This document shows, in pieces, positions 25,079 to 33,658 of a stretch of 46,471 bases of DNA. How positions within the stretch are numbered: position 1 is the stretch's first letter; each line of letters opens with the position of its first letter. Source of the stretch: an uncultured Clostridium sp. (GTDB lineage: Bacteria; Cyanobacteriota; Vampirovibrionia; Gastranaerophilales; Gastranaerophilaceae); assembly GCA_958449715.1 (NCBI GenBank), contig CAUDIU010000004.1:1-46471 (forward strand). Direction: 5' to 3'. Both the position numbers and the translations under genes were made by a program. The notes under the pieces are model-generated. The model was not told where the DNA came from. It saw only the letters and a list, made by a program, of their open reading frames with translations, and made no database searches.

Positions 25079-25738
25079 ATGAATAATACTAATTTAATAT
25101 ACGAACAATCAAGATGTGTAGCACATGAAATAAGAAATCACCTTTCTATTTGCGAAATTTACACCCAAATTATAAAAAAGAATTTAGAACAAGAAGGAAT
25201 TGAAAACAAATCAATTGATAATGCTATAAATTGTATTAGCAAATCATTAAAAATAATGAATAATTCATTACTTGATCTAAAATCTTTAAACAACTTTTCA
25301 CCAAAAGAATGCAATATTAAAGAAATTCTAGAAGAAGGAGTAAAACTATCTACTGTATATATACATGAAAAAGATATCATGATAAATTGTCATATCAAAG
25401 ATGATTCCAAAGTATACATAGATGAAAATAAATTCCTAGCCTGCATCGTAAACATAATAAAAAATGCCATAGAAGCTATCGAGCAAAAAGGGCAAATTAA
25501 TGTTTCATTAGAAATTAAAAATGATGAGGTACATATAAAAATTTCAAATAACGGAAGTCCAATCTCAAAAGAAAAACAATCAATGATTTTTGAAGAAGGT
25601 TATACTACAAAATCTACAGGCAGCGGACTTGGGCTACATATATGCGTTGATAATCTAAAAGCTCAAAATGCTATATTAAGATTAAATAAATCAACTCCAG
25701 AAATAACAGAATTTGAAATTATACTGCCTGTTGCTTAA
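25079..25738 (+). CDS. Small cytoplasmic histidine kinase without sensor domain
   Basis: This 219-residue kinase consists only of a HisKA-type dimerisation helix, with the phospho-acceptor H16 in AHEIRNHLS, and a HATPase domain (about 105-217). The N-box is NIIKNAIEA, the G1-like motif is ISNNGSPIS, and G2 is TGSGLGLHIC. It has no transmembrane or PAS/GAF region, so input must come from a partner protein or the cytoplasm. The upstream LuxR-type regulator is its probable target. Ribosome site GAGGG. The last 20 bases overlap the end of the convergent 25719 gene. Confidence 0.9.
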   Translation: MNNTNLIYEQSRCVAHEIRNHLSICEIYTQIIKKNLEQEGIENKSIDNAINCISKSLKIMNNSLLDLKSLNNFSPKECNIKEILEEGVKLSTVYIHEKDIMINCHIKDDSKVYIDENKFLACIVNIIKNAIEAIEQKGQINVSLEIKNDEVHIKISNNGSPISKEKQSMIFEEGYTTKSTGSGLGLHICVDNLKAQNAILRLNKSTPEITEFEIILPVA

Positions 25739-27989
25739 ATTTTTCTAATAAATTTCCACTTTCTACATTGCTATTCCCAGAATTTGTCTGAGCATTTTGT
25801 GATGAAACTGAATAAATATCAGATGCAAAAACTCTCGGATCATCAATTTTATCCATAGCCTTCATAATACCTATTTTGCCTGCTTTCTTTTGAATATTTG
25901 TCAGCCAAGCATTAAATGCATAAGGAATTGCAAAAATTACACCTAAAACAGGTACACCAGCAACAATTCCTGTATTAATTAAAGTTTTATAATTTTTGTA
26001 ATTAAAATTCATTCCCAATTTTTCTTGTAAATCTTTAGGAATTTCAACATCTGCTTTTGAAGCTTTTGATTTAGCCCATAATTTAGTACACTGAGTAATA
26101 ATATTACGAGTCCATTTAGCAAGAGCTGTTTGTTTAAAATGGCTCGCAAATAATTCTGATAATATTTCAGACATTCCTTTTTTATTACCATTTGCAACTG
26201 AATTAGCTATACCTTGTGTACCTATTTTCCCAAGTTCTGCAAGTAGGGGTTCTACCGCAACTTTTAAATCTTTATTTTTCGGGTGTTCTAAAAATGTTTT
26301 TAAATTACCTTGGACAATTGCTTGTTGGAATTTTTGAACAGTAACTTTATCTTGCTTTTTCACAACATCATAAACATTATTTACAGCCTGTTTTATTGAA
26401 GATTTTGAATCAAAAGTCAAATTAGTAAGCCAATTACCAAGTTTTGCTATAGGGAATTTCCCTTTAATAACCGATGCTGTCAAAAATCCTAAACCTAAAG
26501 TTGCACCAACACTCCATAAAGTCATTCCTAATTCTTTTGCAATTTCAGAGCCTGCCTCAACATCTTCTGAATATCTTTGAGACATTTCATCCACTTCATC
26601 AAAAGCTCGAAATACGTTCTTTTGCAAAGATTTAGCTTCTGCTTTTTGAACATCAGTTATTTCAATTTGACTAAATGCTTTTTGCAATTTTTCATTTTCT
26701 TTATATGTTGTCTTTTTATATTTATTGTATTCAGATTTATCTTTAAAATAAGAAGCTAAGAATGAAAAACTTCCACCCAATTTTTTTAAGAAACTTTGCT
26801 TTTGTTTCTCAGCTTTAATATTTTCGACTTTTTTCATATCTTCATCTGAAAAGGCCATTAGCCTTGCAGGATTTTTCAATAAATCTTGTCTTGCCTTATA
26901 TCTTCCGATTCTTGATGCATTTTTTTCTTCTAAAGTCCCTTGCATTTGTATTCCAAATGAAGTCAGAATAGGAACTGCAATAGACACAATATTTCTAACT
27001 TTTTTATCAGCTTTAGCTAACTTTAATAATTTATTAATTCCAACCCCCAATGGAGCTGCAACAAACCAAGATAAAGTTCCCAATGTATCAAATGCATTTT
27101 CTACATTTTCAGAATATTCTTCAGCTTTTATATTGATTTCTTTTACTGCATCTACTATTAATTCTTTATCTTCTTGAGCTCTTTGCAATTGTTCAGGAGA
27201 TAAGTTTACAGATTTAAGTTTGTCAATTTCATTTGGATCTTTGTTATCTAGCCACTCCTTATAAGCTTTTTTATCATTTGAAATATCTTTTAATTCTTTA
27301 ATCATTTTAGAGATGCTATTACGTTCTTTTTCATCAGGTATTGATTTTGCAATCTCTTTAGCTTTTTCTAATTGTTCAGGAGTATAAACTACGAAATTTT
27401 TAACATCTTTCAACTCATTTTGTTTTGCTTGATAACGTCCTATTCTTGAAGCTTCTTTTTGTTTAGAATTTCCCCAAAGAATCATACCAACAGCACTAGA
27501 GAGCATTAATCCCATAATAGCAAAAGGTCCGTATTTTTGAACTCCATTGCGAATTTTAAAAACTCTTGCGGTTAATTTTTTCTGTTCAGAAATTTTTAAA
27601 GCTCTATTACTATCATCTGCAGATAAGTTTTTAATTTCTTCATTTAATTTATCAATTTTCTTATCTATTTTAGAAGTAAGTTTCTTATCTACAAATTTTA
27701 ACAACGGAACTTGAGAAAAAGTTAATCCTAAAACTGGAACCATCGATATAAGACCTGTTAATTGTTCCATATCTTGACAATTATCTTCGGATCTTGCATC
27801 CATCATTTCAGTTGCTCTAATAACTGTTTGAGCCTTTTTATTTGTCAATTCTACTTTATCTTCTGGTATTTCAATATTAGCAGCTAAATACTCTTTTTGA
27901 GCTCTTTCATCAGCCTGCTTTTGCTCCCATGCATCATATTTATTATAATTTTTTCTTACTTCATTGATTGAATTAAAAAATTGTCCCAT
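25719..27989 (-). CDS. Uncharacterised 756-residue protein with three hydrophobic-hairpin/RIG modules
   Basis: I do not recognise this protein. It alternates long charged helical stretches with hydrophobic segments. Three similar units can be seen, each a hydrophobic pair followed by an amphipathic basic motif: KEASRIGRYQAK (near residue 180), KNASRIGRYKAR (near 357) and the weaker KKAGKIGIMKAM (near 701). After the first two come similar tails (VVYTPEQLEKAKEI and MAFSDEDMKKVENI). The unit also occurs once in the divergent 28138 protein (TKAERIGSKEF). There is no signal peptide. The hydrophobic stretches are GPFAIMGLMLSSAVGMI, IVSIAVPILTSFGI and GVPVLGVIFAIPYAF. It is probably membrane-bound and specific to this lineage. 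The start has only a weak GGAAAA ribosome site. Confidence 0.7.
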   Translation of the reverse strand: MGQFFNSINEVRKNYNKYDAWEQKQADERAQKEYLAANIEIPEDKVELTNKKAQTVIRATEMMDARSEDNCQDMEQLTGLISMVPVLGLTFSQVPLLKFVDKKLTSKIDKKIDKLNEEIKNLSADDSNRALKISEQKKLTARVFKIRNGVQKYGPFAIMGLMLSSAVGMILWGNSKQKEASRIGRYQAKQNELKDVKNFVVYTPEQLEKAKEIAKSIPDEKERNSISKMIKELKDISNDKKAYKEWLDNKDPNEIDKLKSVNLSPEQLQRAQEDKELIVDAVKEINIKAEEYSENVENAFDTLGTLSWFVAAPLGVGINKLLKLAKADKKVRNIVSIAVPILTSFGIQMQGTLEEKNASRIGRYKARQDLLKNPARLMAFSDEDMKKVENIKAEKQKQSFLKKLGGSFSFLASYFKDKSEYNKYKKTTYKENEKLQKAFSQIEITDVQKAEAKSLQKNVFRAFDEVDEMSQRYSEDVEAGSEIAKELGMTLWSVGATLGLGFLTASVIKGKFPIAKLGNWLTNLTFDSKSSIKQAVNNVYDVVKKQDKVTVQKFQQAIVQGNLKTFLEHPKNKDLKVAVEPLLAELGKIGTQGIANSVANGNKKGMSEILSELFASHFKQTALAKWTRNIITQCTKLWAKSKASKADVEIPKDLQEKLGMNFNYKNYKTLINTGIVAGVPVLGVIFAIPYAFNAWLTNIQKKAGKIGIMKAMDKIDDPRVFASDIYSVSSQNAQTNSGNSNVESGNLLEKFKQQAV

Positions 27990-28137
27990 TAATTTTTCCG
28001 AAAAATTTTTCTACCAATATTAATATAAAATCGTAAAAACAAAAAAAATTGCCACTTAATTTAATATAAATTAACAATAATCAAGCCAACAAGCAAAAAA
28101 TAATTATCATTATTTTTATTATAATTAAGGGGAAATC

Positions 28138-30831
28138 ATGTCAGGAATAGATAATTTTTTAAATAAAAGCGGGCAAAATCAATATTACATTACTCCACAA
28201 CCAGCAAATAATGCTGTAAAAAGTGATGTTGATATTAAAAATACAGAAAATACAACAACAAATATAATTACAAATTCTAATATTAGAGATGAATTTGTAA
28301 AAGAGAAAAAGAATAATGGACTTATTAGAAAATTCTACAATTTTTTAAAAAATAAAACTAATATAGGTCTTGGCTCAAAAGCTGTCGAAAAAGAAATTGA
28401 TAAATTTGAAAAAGGCGAAATTTCTGAAGAAAATATAAAAGATACAATTACAAAATATAAAAACTCTCAACAAAATTCAGTACAAGCATTTGCAGACACA
28501 GCAACTGCAGCTGTTACTATTAGCGGATACTACTTAGGCAACAATTTTATTAAAAAATACCAAGCTCAAGATAAATTAAATGCATTACCTCAATTTATAA
28601 AAAACATAAAAGAAAATACAGATAGTATTAAATTTAAACGCCTTAAATTAATTGAAGATATTCTAAAATCAAAAACTAAAGCTACAATACTAATGCTTCC
28701 TATTCTTGGAATTGTTGGAGGAATAACAAAATTAACAATTACAAAAGCCGAAAGAATAGGATCAAAAGAATTTAAAGTTGATAAAAAAGCATTTACAGAT
28801 AAAAAAGAACTTAAAGCAGAAAAGAAAAAAACAAGAAAAGAAAGAAGAAAAACTAACTTCAAAAACTTCTTAACAGGAGCAGCAAACGGAATTTTAGCAC
28901 CTGTAACGGCATTAGCAGGAGGTATAATCGGAGTTCCTGCATATATTTTAGCAACAACAGGGCTTAGATACACAACAAACAATAAAAATAAAAAAGATAA
29001 GTCTTTAAATGATTTTGCACAATCACTCAAAGATAATGCGGCTGTAAATACTCTAGCAACAGTTGCTGTAGCGGTACCTGCTTTCAAAAAAGCTCATTTC
29101 AGCCATGTTTTAGGCAAAAATTTAGACAAAGTTGTAGATAAACTAAAAGATGTAAAATTAGAACTTCCGGACTTACCATCTTCAAAATCAGCTTACCAAG
29201 AACTTGAAGATTTTATGCTTAACTCTGAGGCTATTCAAAATATAGTTAAATCTGACAAACTATATTTAAGCGACAATATGGATGAAATTATCCAAAAATT
29301 GACAGATGAAAATATATTTGCTGTAAAATTCTTACAAATCAAAAATAAAGGTTTGCTATCAGGAGAATACAACCAATATGGAAGAATTTCAGAAGCACTA
29401 AGAGAAAATTGTCCGCCTACAAGAACTCTTGAAGAAGCTCAAGAACATATTAACAAACTTTGGGGTTCTTCAGAATATACAGTGTCAAAACTGCTTGGAG
29501 TAGGAACAGTAGCAGAAACATATTTAGCAAAAGATGCATCAGGCAAAGAAGTTTGTATTAAAGTTCTAAAAGATGGCATAAATGCAGAAAAAATTGCTAA
29601 AGATAAAGAAAAATTTATTAAACTGATAACAGGAGATACTCCTTTAGATAAACTAGATGACAATCAAAAATATTTAATTAAAAACATCAATGATTTAGCA
29701 GAAGGCATTTCAAAAGAAGTTGATTTCATAAACGAAATGAACGCAGCAAAAGAATTGAAAAAATACAGCAAAGTCGCAGATGTTGTAGTTCCAATGGAAG
29801 CCAAATCAGGGATATATGTAATGGAAAAAGCTCCTGGCATAAGCGTAAAAACTCTTGTTGATTATTACAACTGCGAAAGTAGCATAAAATATTTTAAAAG
29901 ATACGCAAAAAAACACCCTGATACAGAATGGATAAAACCAACTATTGAAAAATATGAAGAAGACATGAAGAAAATCAAATCAAAAGCTCCTGAATTTGAA
30001 GACTTTGATATGACACCTTCACAAATTAAAAAATTACTTAAAACATATATTGACTTACAAGTAGAACAATTTGCAAAAGTAGATAAAAATGGAAAAGTTA
30101 TCCACGCAGACATTCACCCAGGAAACATTTTCATCAATCTTCAAGCTCTTAAATCAGGAAAAGGTAAATTATTAACTTTAATTGATACAGGTAATACAAT
30201 TAAATTAAGCAAAGAACAAGCAATGGCTTCATTAAAAGTTGTTGGCTTTATTAAAAACGGAAACACTAAAGATTTAGCAAATATTGTATTACAAGATGCT
30301 ATTTTACCTCAAGGCCTTTCTAAAGAAGAAGCTCTTGTAAAAGTCGAAAAAGATTTAAAAACATTCTTCTTTGACAACAAAACAAAAATTAATTCAATGA
30401 ATATGGATACATTCTATGCATTGTCAGATAACATTTTAAGAAAATACAATATTATCCCTAACAATACACAATTAAATTTAAATAAAGCAAAAATCTCAGC
30501 TAAAAATTCATTTGAAGATTTAGTAGAATCATTCTTTGATAAAAAATACGGAGACAAAAACTGGGAAGATTCCTCTAAAGCTGAAATGGTTGCAGCAATT
30601 ACAAGTGCTGCAAAAGATATGGCTGAAATAGGCATAAAACTTCAATCTGCAAATACAATTCAAGAAACTAAAAATTTAACTCAAATGTCTACAAAAGAAG
30701 CAATGAATTTCTTAAGAAATAAAAATATGCTAAAAACAAACAGCGAAGAATATTTGACATATAAAATGAAACAAAATATGCCAGGGCCTGAAATTAAAGA
30801 AGAAGAAATTCTTGAAAAAATTAAAGAATAA
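28138..30831 (+). CDS. Membrane protein fused to an ABC1/UbiB-type protein-kinase-like domain
   Basis: The 897-residue protein has an N-terminal half (about 1-320) with hydrophobic segments (TAAVTISGYYLGNNF, ATILMLPILGIVGGI, LAGGIIGVPAYILA), a very basic stretch near residues 225-240 (KKTRKERRKTN) and one copy of the RIG module. The C-terminal part (about 440-720) is an atypical kinase of the ABC1/UbiB/ADCK group. It has a glycine loop (LGVGTVAETYLAK), a lysine in EVCIKVLK, an alpha-C-like FINEMNAAKEL, the catalytic loop HADIHPGNIF (about 656) and a metal-binding DTG (LIDTGNT). The canonical UbiB KxGQ helix is not recognisable. UbiB-type proteins support quinone or lipid metabolism; here a lipid or membrane substrate is only inferred. 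Ribosome site AGGGGA. Confidence 0.75.
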   Translation: MSGIDNFLNKSGQNQYYITPQPANNAVKSDVDIKNTENTTTNIITNSNIRDEFVKEKKNNGLIRKFYNFLKNKTNIGLGSKAVEKEIDKFEKGEISEENIKDTITKYKNSQQNSVQAFADTATAAVTISGYYLGNNFIKKYQAQDKLNALPQFIKNIKENTDSIKFKRLKLIEDILKSKTKATILMLPILGIVGGITKLTITKAERIGSKEFKVDKKAFTDKKELKAEKKKTRKERRKTNFKNFLTGAANGILAPVTALAGGIIGVPAYILATTGLRYTTNNKNKKDKSLNDFAQSLKDNAAVNTLATVAVAVPAFKKAHFSHVLGKNLDKVVDKLKDVKLELPDLPSSKSAYQELEDFMLNSEAIQNIVKSDKLYLSDNMDEIIQKLTDENIFAVKFLQIKNKGLLSGEYNQYGRISEALRENCPPTRTLEEAQEHINKLWGSSEYTVSKLLGVGTVAETYLAKDASGKEVCIKVLKDGINAEKIAKDKEKFIKLITGDTPLDKLDDNQKYLIKNINDLAEGISKEVDFINEMNAAKELKKYSKVADVVVPMEAKSGIYVMEKAPGISVKTLVDYYNCESSIKYFKRYAKKHPDTEWIKPTIEKYEEDMKKIKSKAPEFEDFDMTPSQIKKLLKTYIDLQVEQFAKVDKNGKVIHADIHPGNIFINLQALKSGKGKLLTLIDTGNTIKLSKEQAMASLKVVGFIKNGNTKDLANIVLQDAILPQGLSKEEALVKVEKDLKTFFFDNKTKINSMNMDTFYALSDNILRKYNIIPNNTQLNLNKAKISAKNSFEDLVESFFDKKYGDKNWEDSSKAEMVAAITSAAKDMAEIGIKLQSANTIQETKNLTQMSTKEAMNFLRNKNMLKTNSEEYLTYKMKQNMPGPEIKEEEILEKIKE

Positions 30832-30878
30832 TAAAATTATTCTTAATAAAACGTAAGTGGAGGGTAGAGTGGCACGCT

Positions 30879-31592
30879 CTATTCATTGAATTCTTGGATA
30901 GAAATTGATTCAATTCCCTCTAATTTTTGATAATTTTTATATAAATCCTGAATAGGGTGACGACCAACAAAATCAAGAATTACAACAATTTTAGTCAAGT
31001 TATCATCTTGTTTGTTTAATTTTCTGGAAATTTCTCTTAAATGTTTGCTATTCTCAATTATATAATCATAAATATCATTTGAATTTTCATTAAGGCAAGA
31101 AATACTCATTTTCAAACGTCTTGTATTTTTTGTACTTGAAATAAGAACATTTTTTTCAAAAAGTCTTACAGATACAAGTACTAGAATTGATAAAACTGTA
31201 GCAACAATTGCAAGTCCATACATTCCAGCACCACAAGCCATACCAATACTTGCGGATACCCACAAAGTTGCAGCAGTAGTTAAGCCAAACACAGTAGCCC
31301 CGTGTCTTAATACAGTACCACCACCTATAAAACCGATACCGGTTACTACCTGAGCTGCGACACGAGCAGTATCACGAGTTCCTAATTCATCACCAGTAAC
31401 AGATACCTCTGGGAAACCGTAAATAGAAATTATTGTAAATAAACATGCTCCAAGACAAACTAAAATATTAGTTCTCAAACCTGCATATTTATTTGTCATC
31501 TCACGTTCAAGCCCGATTGCAAAGCCTAAAAGGACTGATGACAAAACTCTTATAACCAAAGTGATATCAAAAATTCCAGACAAAGTTTCCAT
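30879..31592 (-). CDS. MgtC/SapB family membrane protein
   Basis: This 237-residue protein has the MgtC N-terminal membrane domain: RVLSSVLLGFAIGLERE, the family motif LRTNILVCLGACLFTIIS, GIGFIGGGTVLRHG and the long hydrophobic stretch to about residue 145. A C-terminal ACT-like cytoplasmic domain follows (about 155-237). MgtC-like proteins affect magnesium homeostasis and F-ATPase activity in some species; many homologues have unknown roles. It starts 24 bases after the ABC permease stop on the same strand, so it is probably co-transcribed with the transporter genes. Confidence 0.92.
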   Translation of the reverse strand: METLSGIFDITLVIRVLSSVLLGFAIGLEREMTNKYAGLRTNILVCLGACLFTIISIYGFPEVSVTGDELGTRDTARVAAQVVTGIGFIGGGTVLRHGATVFGLTTAATLWVSASIGMACGAGMYGLAIVATVLSILVLVSVRLFEKNVLISSTKNTRRLKMSISCLNENSNDIYDYIIENSKHLREISRKLNKQDDNLTKIVVILDFVGRHPIQDLYKNYQKLEGIESISIQEFNE

Positions 31593-31616
31593 ATTCTAAC
31601 CCTTTATCATCACTGC

Positions 31617-32684
31617 CTACTGCTGTTTACTTTTAGGATCCAGCACATCTCTTATTGTATCACCAATCAGATTAAATGCCAATACAGCAATAAAAATTAA
31701 AAAACCGGGAGTCAAAAGCCAAGGACGATAGATTATATTTGTATATTCTTGAGCTTCTTTTAACATATTTCCCCAACTTGCATCTGGCTGTTGAATACCG
31801 AGTCCTAAAAAGCTTAATCCAGATTCCGATAAAATGTAAGAAGGAACAGACAAAGTCATTGCAACAATTACAAAACTTGTAGTCTGAGGTAAAATATGTT
31901 TTACAATAATTCTTAAACGCGAAGCTCCAATAGATTTTGCAGCCTGAACGTATTCCCTATTTTTTATTGACAATACCATACCTCTTACAACTCTTGCAAA
32001 ACTTGCCCAACCGATTAATGCTAAAATTACAACAATCAGCATAAATCTTTGCACACTTGTCATTCCAGACGGCAAAATTGAAGCTAATATAATTAAAAGA
32101 TAAAAACTAGGAATAGACATTACAGCTTCGGCAAATCTCATCATAATCATGTCAACTTTTCCGCCAAAATACCCAGCAATACCACCATATAAAAGACCTA
32201 TCGGGAATAACACAAATAATGCCAAAAATCCTATGGTCATAGAAATTCTACCACCGAATAAAATTCTCGAAAAGACATCACGACCGTTAATATCAGTACC
32301 TAATAAAAACAATCTGCCATCTGTATCAGTTGTCACTAGATGTCGTTTCATAGGGATTAAACCTAAAAATTTATAAGGCTGTCCTTTAGAGAAAAATTTA
32401 ATATAATGTTTTTGACTTCTGTCGAGTGTATAAATAATTTTTAAATCATCTGGGTCAAATTCTCTTTTATAATTATAAGTATAAGGTTTTGAGAATTTCC
32501 CGTTCTCATCAATAGTAAAAATCTTAGATGGAGGCACATAGGCCATAGATCTGTCCGAAAAATCTTTTGTATGAGGAGCTATAAAATCAGCAAAAAATAA
32601 TGCTAAATAGATTATTCCGAGTACAATCAGAGCGATTCTTGCAAATTTATCTTTCCATAATTGTTTAAGCAAATCTCTTATCAT
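31617..32684 (-). CDS. Peptide-type ABC transporter permease, OppC/DppC-like
   Basis: This 355-residue permease has an N-terminal TM helix (ARIALIVLGIIYLALFFADFIAP) and a long extracytoplasmic insert (about 40-135). The BPD_transp_1 core follows, with GTDINGRDVFSRILFGGR before the core and the EAA loop GASRLRIIVKHILPQ for ATPase docking. The ending VLDPKSKQQ is typical of the DppC group. The start overlaps the OppB-like stop by four bases. The extended loop resembles YejE-like members. The matching ATPases are not encoded here. Confidence 0.9.
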   Translation of the reverse strand: MIRDLLKQLWKDKFARIALIVLGIIYLALFFADFIAPHTKDFSDRSMAYVPPSKIFTIDENGKFSKPYTYNYKREFDPDDLKIIYTLDRSQKHYIKFFSKGQPYKFLGLIPMKRHLVTTDTDGRLFLLGTDINGRDVFSRILFGGRISMTIGFLALFVLFPIGLLYGGIAGYFGGKVDMIMMRFAEAVMSIPSFYLLIILASILPSGMTSVQRFMLIVVILALIGWASFARVVRGMVLSIKNREYVQAAKSIGASRLRIIVKHILPQTTSFVIVAMTLSVPSYILSESGLSFLGLGIQQPDASWGNMLKEAQEYTNIIYRPWLLTPGFLIFIAVLAFNLIGDTIRDVLDPKSKQQ

Positions 32685-33658
32685 GCCTGACTCCCTTCTC
32701 TGATACGAGGATCAGTAATAATAAGCAGAATATCCGCGATTAAGTTACCCATAATTAACATTACAGCCCCCATCATTAAAGAAGCCATAACAAGGTTTAT
32801 ATCAGATTTCAAAACAGCTTCCAAAATCAAACGACCAAGTCCCGGATATTGAAAAACATATTCAGTCAATGCGGCACCGCTCAACAATCCTGCAAATTCA
32901 AATCCTAAAAGAGTTATCAAAGGATTAACCGCATTTCTCAAAGCGTGTTTGAATATAACCTTAAATTCACTAAGCCCTTTAGCCCTTGCAAATTTAACAT
33001 AATCACTATCCAAAACATCTAAAAGATTTCCTCTCATTTGTCTTTGCAAACCCGCTAGAGATAATGTAAATAAAACAGTCACAGGCAATACCAAATGGTG
33101 AGCAATATCTAAAAACTTTTGAGAAAAACTCATTTCCATAAAATTAGAACTTGTAAGACCTCCAACTGGGAACCAACCAGTCTTAACTGCAAATATTAAA
33201 AGTAATACAGCAAAGAAAAATGAAGGAATTGCCATACCTATACTTGTCAAAACAGTTAATGCTCTATCAAAAGGTGTCTTCCAATACACAGCGGCGAGAA
33301 TCCCTAAAGGTACACCAACTGACCAAGATAAAAATATTACAATCAAAGTGAGCAATAAAGTATTTGGAATCCGTTCTTTTAATTTAGTGCTAACTTGTTC
33401 ACCGTTTGAAGTTACACCTAAATCACCTTTTATGAAAGACTTTGCCCATTTTCCGTATTGAACTATAATAGGTTTATCAAGACCTAATCTTTCAGTTTCC
33501 TTTTGCAAAGTTTCTTTAGAAACTGACGGATTTAGCCTTAATTCTGCTAAAGGATCAACAGGTGAAAGACGTATTATAAAAAAGCTTATTAACGAAACAA
33601 TTATAAGCAAAGGGATTGTCTGTAGAATTCTTTTTAAAATATATATTAAAATCTGCAT
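32681..33658 (-). CDS. Peptide-type ABC transporter permease, OppB/DppB-like
   Basis: This 325-residue inner-membrane permease has the DppB N-terminus (LIYILKRILQTIPLLIIVS), the segment PVDPLAELRLNP, six predicted membrane helices and the EAA loop GLSEFKVIFKHALRNAVNP. It ends with DILLIITDPRIR, typical of the group. It pairs with the OppC-like permease to form the channel for peptides or similar solutes delivered by the binding protein encoded upstream. Its start overlaps the binding-protein stop by one base (TAATG). Confidence 0.93.
   Translation of the reverse strand: MQILIYILKRILQTIPLLIIVSLISFFIIRLSPVDPLAELRLNPSVSKETLQKETERLGLDKPIIVQYGKWAKSFIKGDLGVTSNGEQVSTKLKERIPNTLLLTLIVIFLSWSVGVPLGILAAVYWKTPFDRALTVLTSIGMAIPSFFFAVLLLIFAVKTGWFPVGGLTSSNFMEMSFSQKFLDIAHHLVLPVTVLFTLSLAGLQRQMRGNLLDVLDSDYVKFARAKGLSEFKVIFKHALRNAVNPLITLLGFEFAGLLSGAALTEYVFQYPGLGRLILEAVLKSDINLVMASLMMGAVMLIMGNLIADILLIITDPRIREGSQA

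Noticed and set aside
28590..29087. 165-codon open frame on the minus strand
   Set aside because: Antisense to the Lys-rich part of the 28138 gene; Lys codons read as Phe/Leu on the other strand and create a false hydrophobic frame.
30865..30881. Hairpin at the mgtC stop codon
   Set aside because: Seven base pairs including a wobble, a three-base loop and no T-run on either strand; too weak to call a terminator.
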